From Chloroflexota bacterium (GTDB lineage Bacteria > Chloroflexota > Anaerolineae > Anaerolineales > Villigracilaceae): DNA of 64,000 nucleotides. This document shows positions 8,499 to 16,140 of this stretch, piece by piece. The notes beneath the pieces were generated by a model. The model was not told where the DNA came from. It saw only the letters and a list, made by a program, of their open reading frames with translations, and made no database searches. The position numbers were made by a program, and so were the translations under genes. Every line of letters begins with the position of its first letter. The stretch's first letter is position 1. Location: assembly GCA_019873735.1 (NCBI GenBank), contig JAIOAQ010000004.1, forward strand, positions 1 to 64,000, given 5' to 3'.

Positions 8499-9556
8499 CG
8501 CCCGATCTGCAAGCGGCTTATCAGGCAGTGCAAAACGCGCGCGAGGCGTTGCGGCGCGGTCAAATGGAAACAGCCCGCCAGTGGGCGCGCCGCGCGGTGA
8601 CGCTCTCTCCCGGCCTGGAAGATGCCTGGCTGGTACTGGCCGCCGTCTCGGAGCCAAGAACGGCGCAGCGTTGTCTCCAGCGGGCATTGAAAATCAATCC
8701 TGGCAGCCCGCGCGCTCAGCAGGGTTTGGAGTGGGTGAACAAGCGGCTGCAAGAAAGTTCCGAGCCTTTCTCGCCGGCTGCGCGCCTGCCGCACAAAGCG
8801 GTTCCCCCTCCTCCGGCGCCAAAACGTAAGCCCATCATTCCCAAGCATATGTGGCTGCCAGCGGGGTTAATTTTGCTCTGCCTGGCGCTGACGGCCCTGG
8901 CAGCCTTTGCCGCCTCTCCGGCCCTGGCCATCCTGCAGGCCGGCTTGAGTACACCCACCGTTGAATCGCATCAATCGTGGGCACAGATTGAGGTGGAAAA
9001 ACCCACCTACACGCCTTCGCCCACCCCAACTTTCACGCCGACGCCAACCGATACGCCCACACCCACTCCGACCGACACGCCCACTCCCACAGAGACGGCG
9101 ACCAATACCCCCTGGCCAACCAACACACCCGTCCCCTACAAATCGCCGGTGCCGGCGCCTACCTCTGCCGCTGCCCCCCCACCGGCTGCCTCCGTGCCAA
9201 ACGGCGAACACTGGCTGGAGGTGAACCTGAGTCAGCAGCGCCTGTATGCCTACGCCGGCGATACGCTGGTGCGTTCTTTTGTCGTCTCCACCGGCACCTG
9301 GCAGACTCCCACTGTAACGGGCAAATACCGCATTTACATCAAGCAGCGCTACGATAACATGGCCGGGCCAGGATATTACCTGCCCGATGTGCCTTATACC
9401 ATGTACTTCTACAAGGGCTATGCCATTCACGGTACGTACTGGCACAATAATTTTGGCACCCCTATGAGTCATGGGTGCGTCAACCTGTCCATTCCAGATG
9501 CCGAATGGGTGTACAATTTTTCATCCATTGGGACGCTGGTTTACATTCACTATTAG
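8492..9556 (+). CDS. Membrane-anchored L,D-transpeptidase (YkuD)
   Basis: 354 residues, the same plan as its upstream neighbour but without LysM: TPR-like N-terminus (TARQWARRAVTLSPGLEDAW), a transmembrane helix near 115-140 (LPAGLILLCLALTALAAFA), a long Thr-Pro-Thr linker, and a YkuD domain with the full active-site set YAIHGTYWHNNFGTPM then SHGCVNL. The N-terminal halves of the two proteins are clearly related, suggesting tandem duplication. The start is the ATG at 8492, inside the end of the previous gene; an in-frame upstream extension lies wholly within that gene. Confidence 0.92.
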   Translation: MVTPDLQAAYQAVQNAREALRRGQMETARQWARRAVTLSPGLEDAWLVLAAVSEPRTAQRCLQRALKINPGSPRAQQGLEWVNKRLQESSEPFSPAARLPHKAVPPPPAPKRKPIIPKHMWLPAGLILLCLALTALAAFAASPALAILQAGLSTPTVESHQSWAQIEVEKPTYTPSPTPTFTPTPTDTPTPTPTDTPTPTETATNTPWPTNTPVPYKSPVPAPTSAAAPPPAASVPNGEHWLEVNLSQQRLYAYAGDTLVRSFVVSTGTWQTPTVTGKYRIYIKQRYDNMAGPGYYLPDVPYTMYFYKGYAIHGTYWHNNFGTPMSHGCVNLSIPDAEWVYNFSSIGTLVYIHY

Positions 9557-9558
9557 GC

Positions 9559-10596
9559 ATGGACTCATCTTCCAACCGCCTGACACGGCGTGAATTCCTG
9601 AAAGTAGGCGCCGCGGGGCTGCTTGGATTGGCAGCAGCAGGTCTGCGCCTTGACCCGGCATTGGCCGAGACGCCCGAACAACAAGGGCGGGTGACAGTCC
9701 CGCTGCTGGCCATCTATGATCGGCCGGCAACAGACGGTAAAGTGGTCAAACAATACTGGCGCGACCTGGTTCTGCCCATCAGCGGCGCGGCGATCAGCGA
9801 CGATGAGCAGGCCTACAATCGGGTCTGGTACAAAATCGGCGACGAAGGATATGCGTATTCAGGCAGCCTGCAACCGGTCAAAACCATCCTGAACGAGCCG
9901 GTTAGTAACCTGCCTCCCAACGGCGTGCTGGTCGAAGTAAGTGTGCCTTTCACCGACGCTCATATCGAACCAAGCACTTCATCCAAGGTGGCCTATCGTC
10001 TGTACTACGAGACGACGCATTGGGCCGACAAGGTCGTATATGACAAAGAGGAAAAGGTTGTCTGGTACCGTCTGCTGGACGACAAATTTGATACTTTTTA
10101 CTATGCACCGGCCAGGCATCTGCGGCTGTTGAGCGCAGATGAACTGGCGCCAATTTCGCCGCATGTTGCCAACGTTAACAAGTCTATCGAAATCCGGCTC
10201 ATCCAACAATTGGTGGTGGCCTATGAACACAGCACGCCTGTGTTTGCGGCGCGTGCGGCCACCGGCGGGAAATTCCGCTCTGGCACATACTCGACCCCGA
10301 TCGGCCGCTTTATGACGTATCACAAACGTCCCAGCCGTCACATGGCGGCCGGTGACCTGACAGCCAGCGGCTACGATCTGCCCGGCGTGCCTTGGGTGCT
10401 CTACATCACAGAGAGCGGCATTTCTCTGCATGGCACGTATTGGCACAATGATTTTGGGCGGCCGCGCAGCCATGGCTGCATCAACCTGACGCCCCAGGCC
10501 GCAAAATGGCTCTTCCGCTGGACAGAACCCGCTGTCCCAATGGGAGAGAAGTACGCTTACAAAGACTTTGGTACCTTCGTAGAGATCATCGAATGA
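9559..10596 (+). CDS. Tat-exported L,D-transpeptidase (YkuD)
   Basis: 345 residues. It starts two bases after the previous stop. The N-terminus has a twin-arginine signal (TRREFLKVGAAGLLGLAAAG) and is followed by ALAETP as a likely cleavage region. Residues about 40-200 form SH3-like or wall-binding repeats (YRLYYETTHWADKVVYD). The C-terminal YkuD domain carries LHGTYWHNDFGRPR and SHGCINL with the catalytic Cys. No transmembrane anchor or linker is seen, unlike the two preceding enzymes, so it is probably released as a folded extracellular enzyme. Part of the amidase/LDT operon. Confidence 0.92.
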   Translation: MDSSSNRLTRREFLKVGAAGLLGLAAAGLRLDPALAETPEQQGRVTVPLLAIYDRPATDGKVVKQYWRDLVLPISGAAISDDEQAYNRVWYKIGDEGYAYSGSLQPVKTILNEPVSNLPPNGVLVEVSVPFTDAHIEPSTSSKVAYRLYYETTHWADKVVYDKEEKVVWYRLLDDKFDTFYYAPARHLRLLSADELAPISPHVANVNKSIEIRLIQQLVVAYEHSTPVFAARAATGGKFRSGTYSTPIGRFMTYHKRPSRHMAAGDLTASGYDLPGVPWVLYITESGISLHGTYWHNDFGRPRSHGCINLTPQAAKWLFRWTEPAVPMGEKYAYKDFGTFVEIIE

Positions 10597-11624
10597 AAAT
10601 TCCTGCTGGACTCACCCGACGTGAATTTCTAAAACTAAGCGCTGCAGGGCTGCTGGGCGGCCTTTTGGCCGAGATTGGCTGGCTTCCAGCGCAAGCGGCT
10701 TTTGAACTGCCCGTCTCAAAACAGGGCCGCATGGTTTACAGTGGAAGCGAACTGTACGATGCGCCTGATTTCAACGCCCGGAAAGTGCGCCTGGCCGGGC
10801 GGGATGAGGTGCTGGAAATTGTCGCCGAGACAACGGGCGGCAATCCGTCTGACTATAACCGGCTGTGGTATCGCTTTGCGGATGGCCTGTACACCTATTC
10901 GGGCTGGGTACAGCCTGTTGAAACGCGGCTCAACCCTCCGGTCCAGCAGGTACCGCCGGGCGGGCAATTGGCCGAGGTGACCGTGCCGTTCACCCAGGTT
11001 CACACCCAGCCTGGCAGCCGCTACCGTCGCGGTCAACGTCTGTATTACGGCGCCACATTTTGGGTGCTGGATGTCATCACGAATCCCGATGAAAATACGA
11101 CCTGGTACAAACTGGAACCGCGGCGTGAAAAGGGATTCCTTTACGTCCAGGCCGAGCATCTGCGGCTCATTCCAAACGAGGAACTGACTCTGCTTTCCCC
11201 GGTTGTTCCCCCGGCCCTGAAATTCATCCACGTTGACCTGACATCACAGTCGCTGACCGCGTTTGAGGATGACGAGCCGGTGCTGATCACGCGCATTTCC
11301 AGCGGCGCGGGAGGCACGCGCACGCCCTCGGGCGTGTTCCGCACCTATCACAAAGGGCCCAGCATTCACATGTTCAACCAGGACGATCAGGCCGATTATG
11401 ATTTGCCGGGCGTGCCCTGGGTCTCGTTTTTCACCGGCACGGGAATTTCCTTCCACGGCACATACTGGCACAACGATTTTGGCATTCCGCGCAGCCATGG
11501 CTGCGTCAACTTGAACATGGCGGCGGCGAAGTTCATATACCGCTGGACTGCGCCGGTTGTGCCGCCAGGAGAGGATTACATCCACATGCCCGGTCAGGGT
11601 ACATTGGTCCAGGTAGTACCTTAA
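10593..11624 (+). CDS. Tat-exported L,D-transpeptidase (YkuD), paralogue of its neighbour
   Basis: 343 residues, ATGA overlap with the previous gene. Twin-arginine signal LTRREFLKLSAAGLLGGLLA. The same two-part build as the preceding protein follows: an SH3-like region (RLYYGATFWVLDVITN) and a YkuD domain with FHGTYWHNDFGIPR and SHGCVNL. Side-by-side similarity over the whole length argues for a recent duplication of the Tat type. It is the last gene of the operon; a palindromic repeat begins three bases after its stop. Confidence 0.92.
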   Translation: MKIPAGLTRREFLKLSAAGLLGGLLAEIGWLPAQAAFELPVSKQGRMVYSGSELYDAPDFNARKVRLAGRDEVLEIVAETTGGNPSDYNRLWYRFADGLYTYSGWVQPVETRLNPPVQQVPPGGQLAEVTVPFTQVHTQPGSRYRRGQRLYYGATFWVLDVITNPDENTTWYKLEPRREKGFLYVQAEHLRLIPNEELTLLSPVVPPALKFIHVDLTSQSLTAFEDDEPVLITRISSGAGGTRTPSGVFRTYHKGPSIHMFNQDDQADYDLPGVPWVSFFTGTGISFHGTYWHNDFGIPRSHGCVNLNMAAAKFIYRWTAPVVPPGEDYIHMPGQGTLVQVVP

Positions 11625-11626
11625 GA

Positions 11627-11748
11627 GTAATTGCCAATCCTTAACCCTCCTGCAGGCTAGGACGGGGCTGGCAACCGAGGCCGGCAATCAGGAAGATATC
11701 TTGCGGTCTGGACATCGTGCCAAAACCTGCGGGAGGGTAGACAGTTAC
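11627..11748 (-). repeat. GTAAC-type palindromic intergenic repeat, copy 2
   Basis: 122 bp between the last LDT gene and the LURP-one-like gene. Ends GTAATTGCC and ACAGTTAC; inner arms CCCTCCTGCAGG and CCTGCGGGAGGG. Same orientation as the copy at 1016. Confidence 0.88.
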
Positions 11749-11765
11749 GAAAAACAGGAGAAAAT

Positions 11766-12347
11766 ATGCATACCGCTTTTATGTACGATCAGTATCTGCT
11801 CAAACGTCAGGTCCTGGCGCTGACGGGCAAATTCCGCATTTACAATCCGGCGGGTAATCTGGTGCTTTTCAGCGAACAGAAGATGTTTCGCCTGAAAGAG
11901 GATATCCGCGTCTATGCAGACGAGGAGAAAATGCAGGAAGTATTGCAGATCAAAGCGCGCCAGATTATTGATTTCTCTGCGGCTTACGATGTGGTGGATG
12001 TGACCGAAAACCGCCCGGTGGGCGCCCTGCGGCGGCGGGGCTGGAAGTCCATGCTGCGCGATGAGTGGGAAGTGCTGGACGCCAACGAACAAGTAATTGG
12101 CCTGCTTTTTGAGGACAATATCAACCTGGCACTTTTGCGGCGTTTCTTGCTGGGTTCGCTCCTGCCGCAAAATTACGACCTGACCATTGGAGAACAGCGG
12201 GCAGCCGACCTGCGTCAGCGATTCAACCTGTTTGCTTACCAACTGGATCTGGATTTCAGCATGGACGCAGGCCGTCAATTGGACCGGCGGCTTGGAATCG
12301 CTGCAGGTATTTTACTGGCCGCCGTTGAAGGCAAGCAGAGCAACTGA
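11766..12347 (+). CDS. LURP-one-related / tubby-C-like domain protein
   Basis: 193 residues with no signal peptide and no clear membrane helix. The sequence alternates beta-strand and turn segments typical of the LURP-one/scramblase-like barrel: FRIYNPAGNLVLFSEQK, then RRRGWKSMLRDEWEVLDANE. In prokaryotes these proteins are of unknown function; binding of lipids or membrane surfaces has been proposed for the fold. Good Shine-Dalgarno (CAGGAGAAAAT before ATG). It is one base upstream of the next gene and probably co-transcribed with it and folK. Confidence 0.72.
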   Translation: MHTAFMYDQYLLKRQVLALTGKFRIYNPAGNLVLFSEQKMFRLKEDIRVYADEEKMQEVLQIKARQIIDFSAAYDVVDVTENRPVGALRRRGWKSMLRDEWEVLDANEQVIGLLFEDNINLALLRRFLLGSLLPQNYDLTIGEQRAADLRQRFNLFAYQLDLDFSMDAGRQLDRRLGIAAGILLAAVEGKQSN

Positions 12348-12348
12348 C

Positions 12349-12780
12349 ATGCCGCGCCAACCTCTTTTTGCCGGTCTGGTTTTTGATGAATTCGACCGCC
12401 CTGTAGAAGTGGCCTATGTGGGCGACGAGCCATGCTATGTAATCGACGATGCCGGCTTCCGCCGACACATCCCCTCTGAACAGGTTGACCGTCAGGTGCT
12501 GGATGAAATGCGCACCCTGCTAAAAGGCAATGAAGGACTGATCTCAGAGCAAACGGCCAAGATGCTTGGACAGGATGATATTTTTACACGCGCCATGCTT
12601 GAGAATCAGTTGAAACATATTGACACCCAATTCGAGGCCCTGCTGGAAACCGGAATCCCAGAAGAGGGGCGCGCCTACATGGGCATGATGGGCTTCAAGA
12701 TCATCATTAACGTGCACGGCGAACTGGTGCGGCTGGAACAACCCGGCGCCATCGCGGATGACGATTCGGGTGACGAATGA
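12349..12780 (+). CDS. Conserved-looking protein of unknown function
   Basis: 143 residues, acidic, soluble, no signal. The N-terminus looks like a small beta domain (LFAGLVFDEFDRPVEVAYVG); the middle is helical (HIPSEQVDRQVLDEMRTLL). I do not recognise a family. It begins one base after the upstream stop and its own stop overlaps the folK start as ATGA, so it is clearly part of the same translated unit. The start is the ATG at 12349; a longer frame to 12187 lies inside the upstream gene in another phase and is not used. Confidence 0.7.
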   Translation: MPRQPLFAGLVFDEFDRPVEVAYVGDEPCYVIDDAGFRRHIPSEQVDRQVLDEMRTLLKGNEGLISEQTAKMLGQDDIFTRAMLENQLKHIDTQFEALLETGIPEEGRAYMGMMGFKIIINVHGELVRLEQPGAIADDDSGDE

Positions 12781-13277
12781 GTTCTCTTGTCTATCTGGGA
12801 CTTGGATCCAATCTGGGCGAACGCGCTGCCAATCTGCAGGCCGCGGTGAGGGCCATGCCGCCAAAAGTCAGGCCGCTGGCCCAATCGCCTGTATATGAGA
12901 CGCCCCCATGGGGTTACACCGATCAGCCGCGCTTTCTCAATCTGGTCGTGCAGGCGGAAACAGATCTTGCCCCCCTGAAATTATTGGACTTTTTGAAAAA
13001 CCTGGAACTGGAGATAGGCCGCACCCCGTCTTTTCGCTACGGCCCGCGCCAGATTGATTTAGACATCCTTTTCTATGATGACCTGGTGCTGCAAACTCCC
13101 GAACTCTGCATCCCGCATCCGCGCCTGCATGAACGCGCTTTCGTGCTGGTCCCTCTGGCCGACCTGGCTCCCCATTTGTGCCATCCAGGGTTGGGACAGA
13201 CCGTTGCCGAAATGCTAAGCAACGTGGATGCAAGCGGCATTCAGAAATTCGAGGACAGGGTCAATCTCAAGACATAG
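12777..13277 (+). CDS. folK: 2-amino-4-hydroxy-6-hydroxymethyldihydropteridine diphosphokinase
   Basis: Transfers pyrophosphate from ATP to hydroxymethyl-dihydropterin in folate synthesis. 166 residues. Family motifs: YLGLGSNLGER at the start, PWGYTDQPRFLN (pterin loop), YGPRQIDLDILFYDD (ATP/Mg site) and PHPRLHERAFVLVPL. No other folate gene is adjacent. The last ten or so residues (QKFEDRVNLKT) look foreign to the family and lie in the overlap with the truncated HEPN gene on the other strand, so the 3' end seems to have been reshaped by an insertion. Confidence 0.95.
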   Translation: MSSLVYLGLGSNLGERAANLQAAVRAMPPKVRPLAQSPVYETPPWGYTDQPRFLNLVVQAETDLAPLKLLDFLKNLELEIGRTPSFRYGPRQIDLDILFYDDLVLQTPELCIPHPRLHERAFVLVPLADLAPHLCHPGLGQTVAEMLSNVDASGIQKFEDRVNLKT

Positions 13278-13481
13278 TTTCAGCAAATCCAGTAATTTGT
13301 GAGTTTTTGGGACATCTCTATCATTTTCTTGTAAGAAAGCCTTGAGATACTTCTCGGCACACTGCTGGGCATGAAAACAAATTGCGTCATAGACCGGTTG
13401 TTTGCGAGCACGCAACAACCTTTCCGCCACAATAAAATCACCTTCTGCTTTTGCCACCCACTCACTGGTCAGGGGCTTCAT
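13215..13481 (-). pseudogene. HEPN-domain protein, C-terminally truncated
   Basis: 88 residues from the ATG at 13481 (GGAAGGTGG upstream). The first 75 or so match HEPN proteins of the MNT/HEPN type: LTSEWVAKAEGDFIVAERLL, then FHAQQCAEKYLKAFL and KTHKLLDLL. Family members are usually about 125-135 residues. Here the reading stops soon after LCLEIDPVLE with an unrelated tail (FLNAACIHVA) inside the folK overlap, so the last two helices are missing. It is probably non-functional or altered. It overlaps the MNT gene by 20 bases. Confidence 0.75.
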
Positions 13482-13824
13482 AGACCACCTTCCCATAGCG
13501 TGTGATTTCTTTCAGGAATGAATCGCCAAGTGCTATCCGCTCCTGCAGTTTCTTTGGCGTGTACACAATTAAATCCAGGCTCCACAGATCCATTTCAAGC
13601 CCCTGCTCGATCAGGAGTGCCTGGCGCACTTCCCGCAAATTTGTTTCCATCACCACCAGTAAATCCACATCGCTATCAGGACGTGGGTTGCCACGCGCAT
13701 ACGAGCCAAAAAGGATAATCTTTTGTGGCTTAAACTTCTCTGCAATCTGACGCACCACATCATCAATCGCTTTTTGCGGGATGCGTTTGCGTCGAGTCAC
13801 TGGCGGGACATAGACAGCGCTCAT
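13462..13824 (-). CDS. MNT-type nucleotidyltransferase (partner of HEPN)
   Basis: 120 residues. Minimal nucleotidyltransferase fold with the signature LFGSYARGNPRPDSDVDLLV, the third acidic residue expected later (LDLIVYT). In characterised MNT/HEPN toxin-antitoxin pairs the MNT protein adenylylates and silences the HEPN RNase. The gene precedes the HEPN gene with a 20-base overlap. The ATG at 13824 lies six bases after a perfect TATAAT (13831-13836, minus strand), so the mRNA may be leaderless; no good -35 is seen. An upstream extension to 13878 is less likely. Confidence 0.85.
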   Translation of the reverse strand: MSAVYVPPVTRRKRIPQKAIDDVVRQIAEKFKPQKIILFGSYARGNPRPDSDVDLLVVMETNLREVRQALLIEQGLEMDLWSLDLIVYTPKKLQERIALGDSFLKEITRYGKVVYEAPDQ

Positions 13825-13917
13825 GAAAAAATTATACAACGGTTTACGGCTTTGCACCGTGCAGCAGCCACGCAACATAAACCAGCAGAACTTATGCCGG
13901 TCATTTATCCTGCTTCT

Positions 13918-15243
13918 CTAGCCGGGGAACATCTTCTCAAACACCTCCGGACAATACTTCTTCACCATTTCCGAAGACAGGCCATTCTCCTTGCAAATCT
14001 CGGCATACAAGTCCGCGGAGGGACGCTTGGTGCGTTTTTGGGTTTCCACATCCAGAGCCCACAGTCCAAAACGCTGAGTCCAGCCGCGTTCCCACTCGAA
14101 GTTGTCCACCAGCGACCAGTGAAAATAGCCTTTGACCGGCCAATTGAAATTGACTGCCCGCCACATCTGATGAACATGTTGGGCAAGGTAGCGCGGCCGG
14201 ATACGGTCACTGACATCCTCAATGCCATTCTCGGTGACAATGACAGGCAGATTGGGGTAATTGCGCACAATCCACTTCAGCGCCTCAAAAAAGCCTTCGG
14301 GGATATTGGCCACCATGCGCGTATCCGAAACGTCTGAACCTTCTGGATAGTAACGGCGGCCAAAGAGTTCTCCCGCCTTGCTCAGGTCAAAAGTGACCGT
14401 ATCCTGGGCATAATAGTTCAGGCCGAAATAGTCCTGTGTCCCCTTGACTTCGGGCAAGCGCACCCTGCCGACAGGTGAACGCATCACACCGCTCAAAATG
14501 GCGGACGGAAAAGCCATATTAATCGCATTGAAATGCAAATTGCGCTCCAACCGGTCAAGCGGGAACCATGGCCGCGCCGGCACCATCGGGCGGAAATGCA
14601 AAGCGTATCCCACCCGCGCCTCAGGCTGAATGGCGTGGATGGCACGATACGCAGCCGCATGGGCCCGCGCCATATTGGCCTGCACAATCAGACTCAGGCG
14701 CAGATCATGCTTGCCGGGTGGAAAAGCGCCGTCCACATAACCAATCAGGGTATAGATATTCGGCTCGTTGACCGTACACCACAGCGTACAGTACTCCTTC
14801 AACGCCTCCACCGTTTTACGGACAAATTTCTCAAAAAGCGGCACAACCGCTTCCGTTTCCCAGCCGCCCATTTCACCCAGCCAGAGCGGATCGGTGAAAT
14901 GGTGCAGCGTCACCATTGGCGTCATGCCGCGCTCTTTCAAGCCGCGCAGCATGGCCCGGTAGCGTTCCAGGGCGTCCTCGTCCCAACGGTCGGGCGCGGG
15001 CTGAATCCGGCTCCACTCCACCGACAGCCGGTGGGCGTTCTGGCCCGCCTCGGCAGCGCGGTCAAAATCCTCCTTCCAGCGGCCGCCCCACCAATCGCAC
15101 GCCAGGCCGGCTTTGCCGTTGGTGCGGCCGTCTTGTTCCCACTTCCACCAGTTGTTATTGGTGTTGTTGCCTTCTACCTGATGGGCAGCCGTGGCACAAC
15201 CCCACAAAAAGCCGCGCGGGAAATGGAATGTCGCTTGAGGCAT
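13918..15243 (-). CDS. GH1 beta-glycosidase
   Basis: Family 1 glycoside hydrolase, 441 residues, cytoplasmic (no signal). N-terminal FPRGFLWGCATAAHQVEG, acid/base Glu in CTVNEPNIYT, nucleophile Glu in VIVTENGI, and the C-terminal substrate loop GYFHWSLVDNFEWERGW. Retaining beta-glucosidase or beta-galactosidase activity is typical. I chose the ATG at 15243, with AGGAG eight bases upstream; an in-frame TTG lies two codons earlier. It lies 33 bases after rlmB on the same strand, possibly co-transcribed. Sugar specificity is not readable. Confidence 0.92.
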   Translation of the reverse strand: MPQATFHFPRGFLWGCATAAHQVEGNNTNNNWWKWEQDGRTNGKAGLACDWWGGRWKEDFDRAAEAGQNAHRLSVEWSRIQPAPDRWDEDALERYRAMLRGLKERGMTPMVTLHHFTDPLWLGEMGGWETEAVVPLFEKFVRKTVEALKEYCTLWCTVNEPNIYTLIGYVDGAFPPGKHDLRLSLIVQANMARAHAAAYRAIHAIQPEARVGYALHFRPMVPARPWFPLDRLERNLHFNAINMAFPSAILSGVMRSPVGRVRLPEVKGTQDYFGLNYYAQDTVTFDLSKAGELFGRRYYPEGSDVSDTRMVANIPEGFFEALKWIVRNYPNLPVIVTENGIEDVSDRIRPRYLAQHVHQMWRAVNFNWPVKGYFHWSLVDNFEWERGWTQRFGLWALDVETQKRTKRPSADLYAEICKENGLSSEMVKKYCPEVFEKMFPG

Positions 15244-15276
15244 AGTCAATCTCCTGTTCGATAGAAAAGTAAGGTG

Positions 15277-16035
15277 TCAAGTTCGGCGGGCAAGATAGGC
15301 CAGGTAGAGCGCCACAGAACCGGCGACGGCCGCGTTCAACGATTCGACTTTTCCGACCATCGGCAGGCTCATCAAGAGGTCACAAGACTGGCGCACCAGC
15401 GGACGCATCCCGCTTCCTTCTGAGCCAACCACCAGGCCAAGCGGCCCATCCAGGCGGGTCTTTTCCGGACCGTAAACCTGCTCCCGTTTTCCTGGGGCGG
15501 GTTCACCCTCCAGGCCTACAATCCAGGCGCCGGCTTCTTTCAATTTCTCAATCGCCTGATGCAGATTGGCCTGGGCAACCAGCATATGCTCACTGGCGCC
15601 CGAGGAAGCATTGACCACCGCCGGGGTAACCTGCGCCGTGTGCGCCAGCGGCAACAAAACGCCATGCACCCCTACAGCCTCCGCCGTCCGCAGCAGCGTG
15701 CCCAGGTTCTGCGGATCCTGCAAGGCGTCCAGGATGAGCACGAAAAGCGGCTCGCTGCGCCTGGCGGCCAGGTCAAGAATATCCTGCAAGTCAGCATAGG
15801 GGTAACCGCTGGCCTCAAGCGCGACACCCTGATGGTTGATATGAATCTTATCCAGGGCGCTGCGCGGCACGCGCAGAATGGGAATCTTGCGTTCCTCGGC
15901 CAGGCGCACAATCTGGCTCAAGCGGCCTTTGTCCTGCACGCCCTCAGCAATTTGCAGACGGAAGACCTGCCGCCTTTTGGCGCGCAGGGTCTCATAGACG
16001 GCATTACGGGAGTAGATGAATTCTTTCACCGACAA
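15277..16035 (-). CDS. rlmB: 23S rRNA (guanosine-2'-O-)-methyltransferase, TrmH/SpoU family
   Basis: 252 residues. The N-terminal substrate-binding part (EFIYSRNAVYETLRAKRR) is followed by the SPOUT domain: LDALQDPQNLGTLLRTAEA (motif 1), PLGLVVGSEGSGM (motif 2) and VESLNAAVAGSVALY (motif 3, knot). These are the RlmB/TrmH hallmarks; RlmB methylates G2251 of 23S rRNA. The start is TTG at 16035 or GTG at 16029; neither has a strong Shine-Dalgarno. It precedes the GH1 gene. The subfamily could also be another TrmH-like 2'-O-methylase. Confidence 0.85.
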   Translation of the reverse strand: MSVKEFIYSRNAVYETLRAKRRQVFRLQIAEGVQDKGRLSQIVRLAEERKIPILRVPRSALDKIHINHQGVALEASGYPYADLQDILDLAARRSEPLFVLILDALQDPQNLGTLLRTAEAVGVHGVLLPLAHTAQVTPAVVNASSGASEHMLVAQANLHQAIEKLKEAGAWIVGLEGEPAPGKREQVYGPEKTRLDGPLGLVVGSEGSGMRPLVRQSCDLLMSLPMVGKVESLNAAVAGSVALYLAYLARRT

Positions 16036-16140
16036 GTTGCTTTCTCAGGATTTTTTCAACAAACGACTGGCGGCAATTCCACCAATAATGACCCCTGCCT
16101 TTTGGAATATCGGGGTCGGGCTGAAATTTATGATGATGGC

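Noticed and set aside
11745-12278. A 177-codon antisense frame over the LURP-one-like gene
   Set aside because: It runs through the repeat and the antisense of a well-placed gene with a good ribosome site; its composition is unlike a protein.
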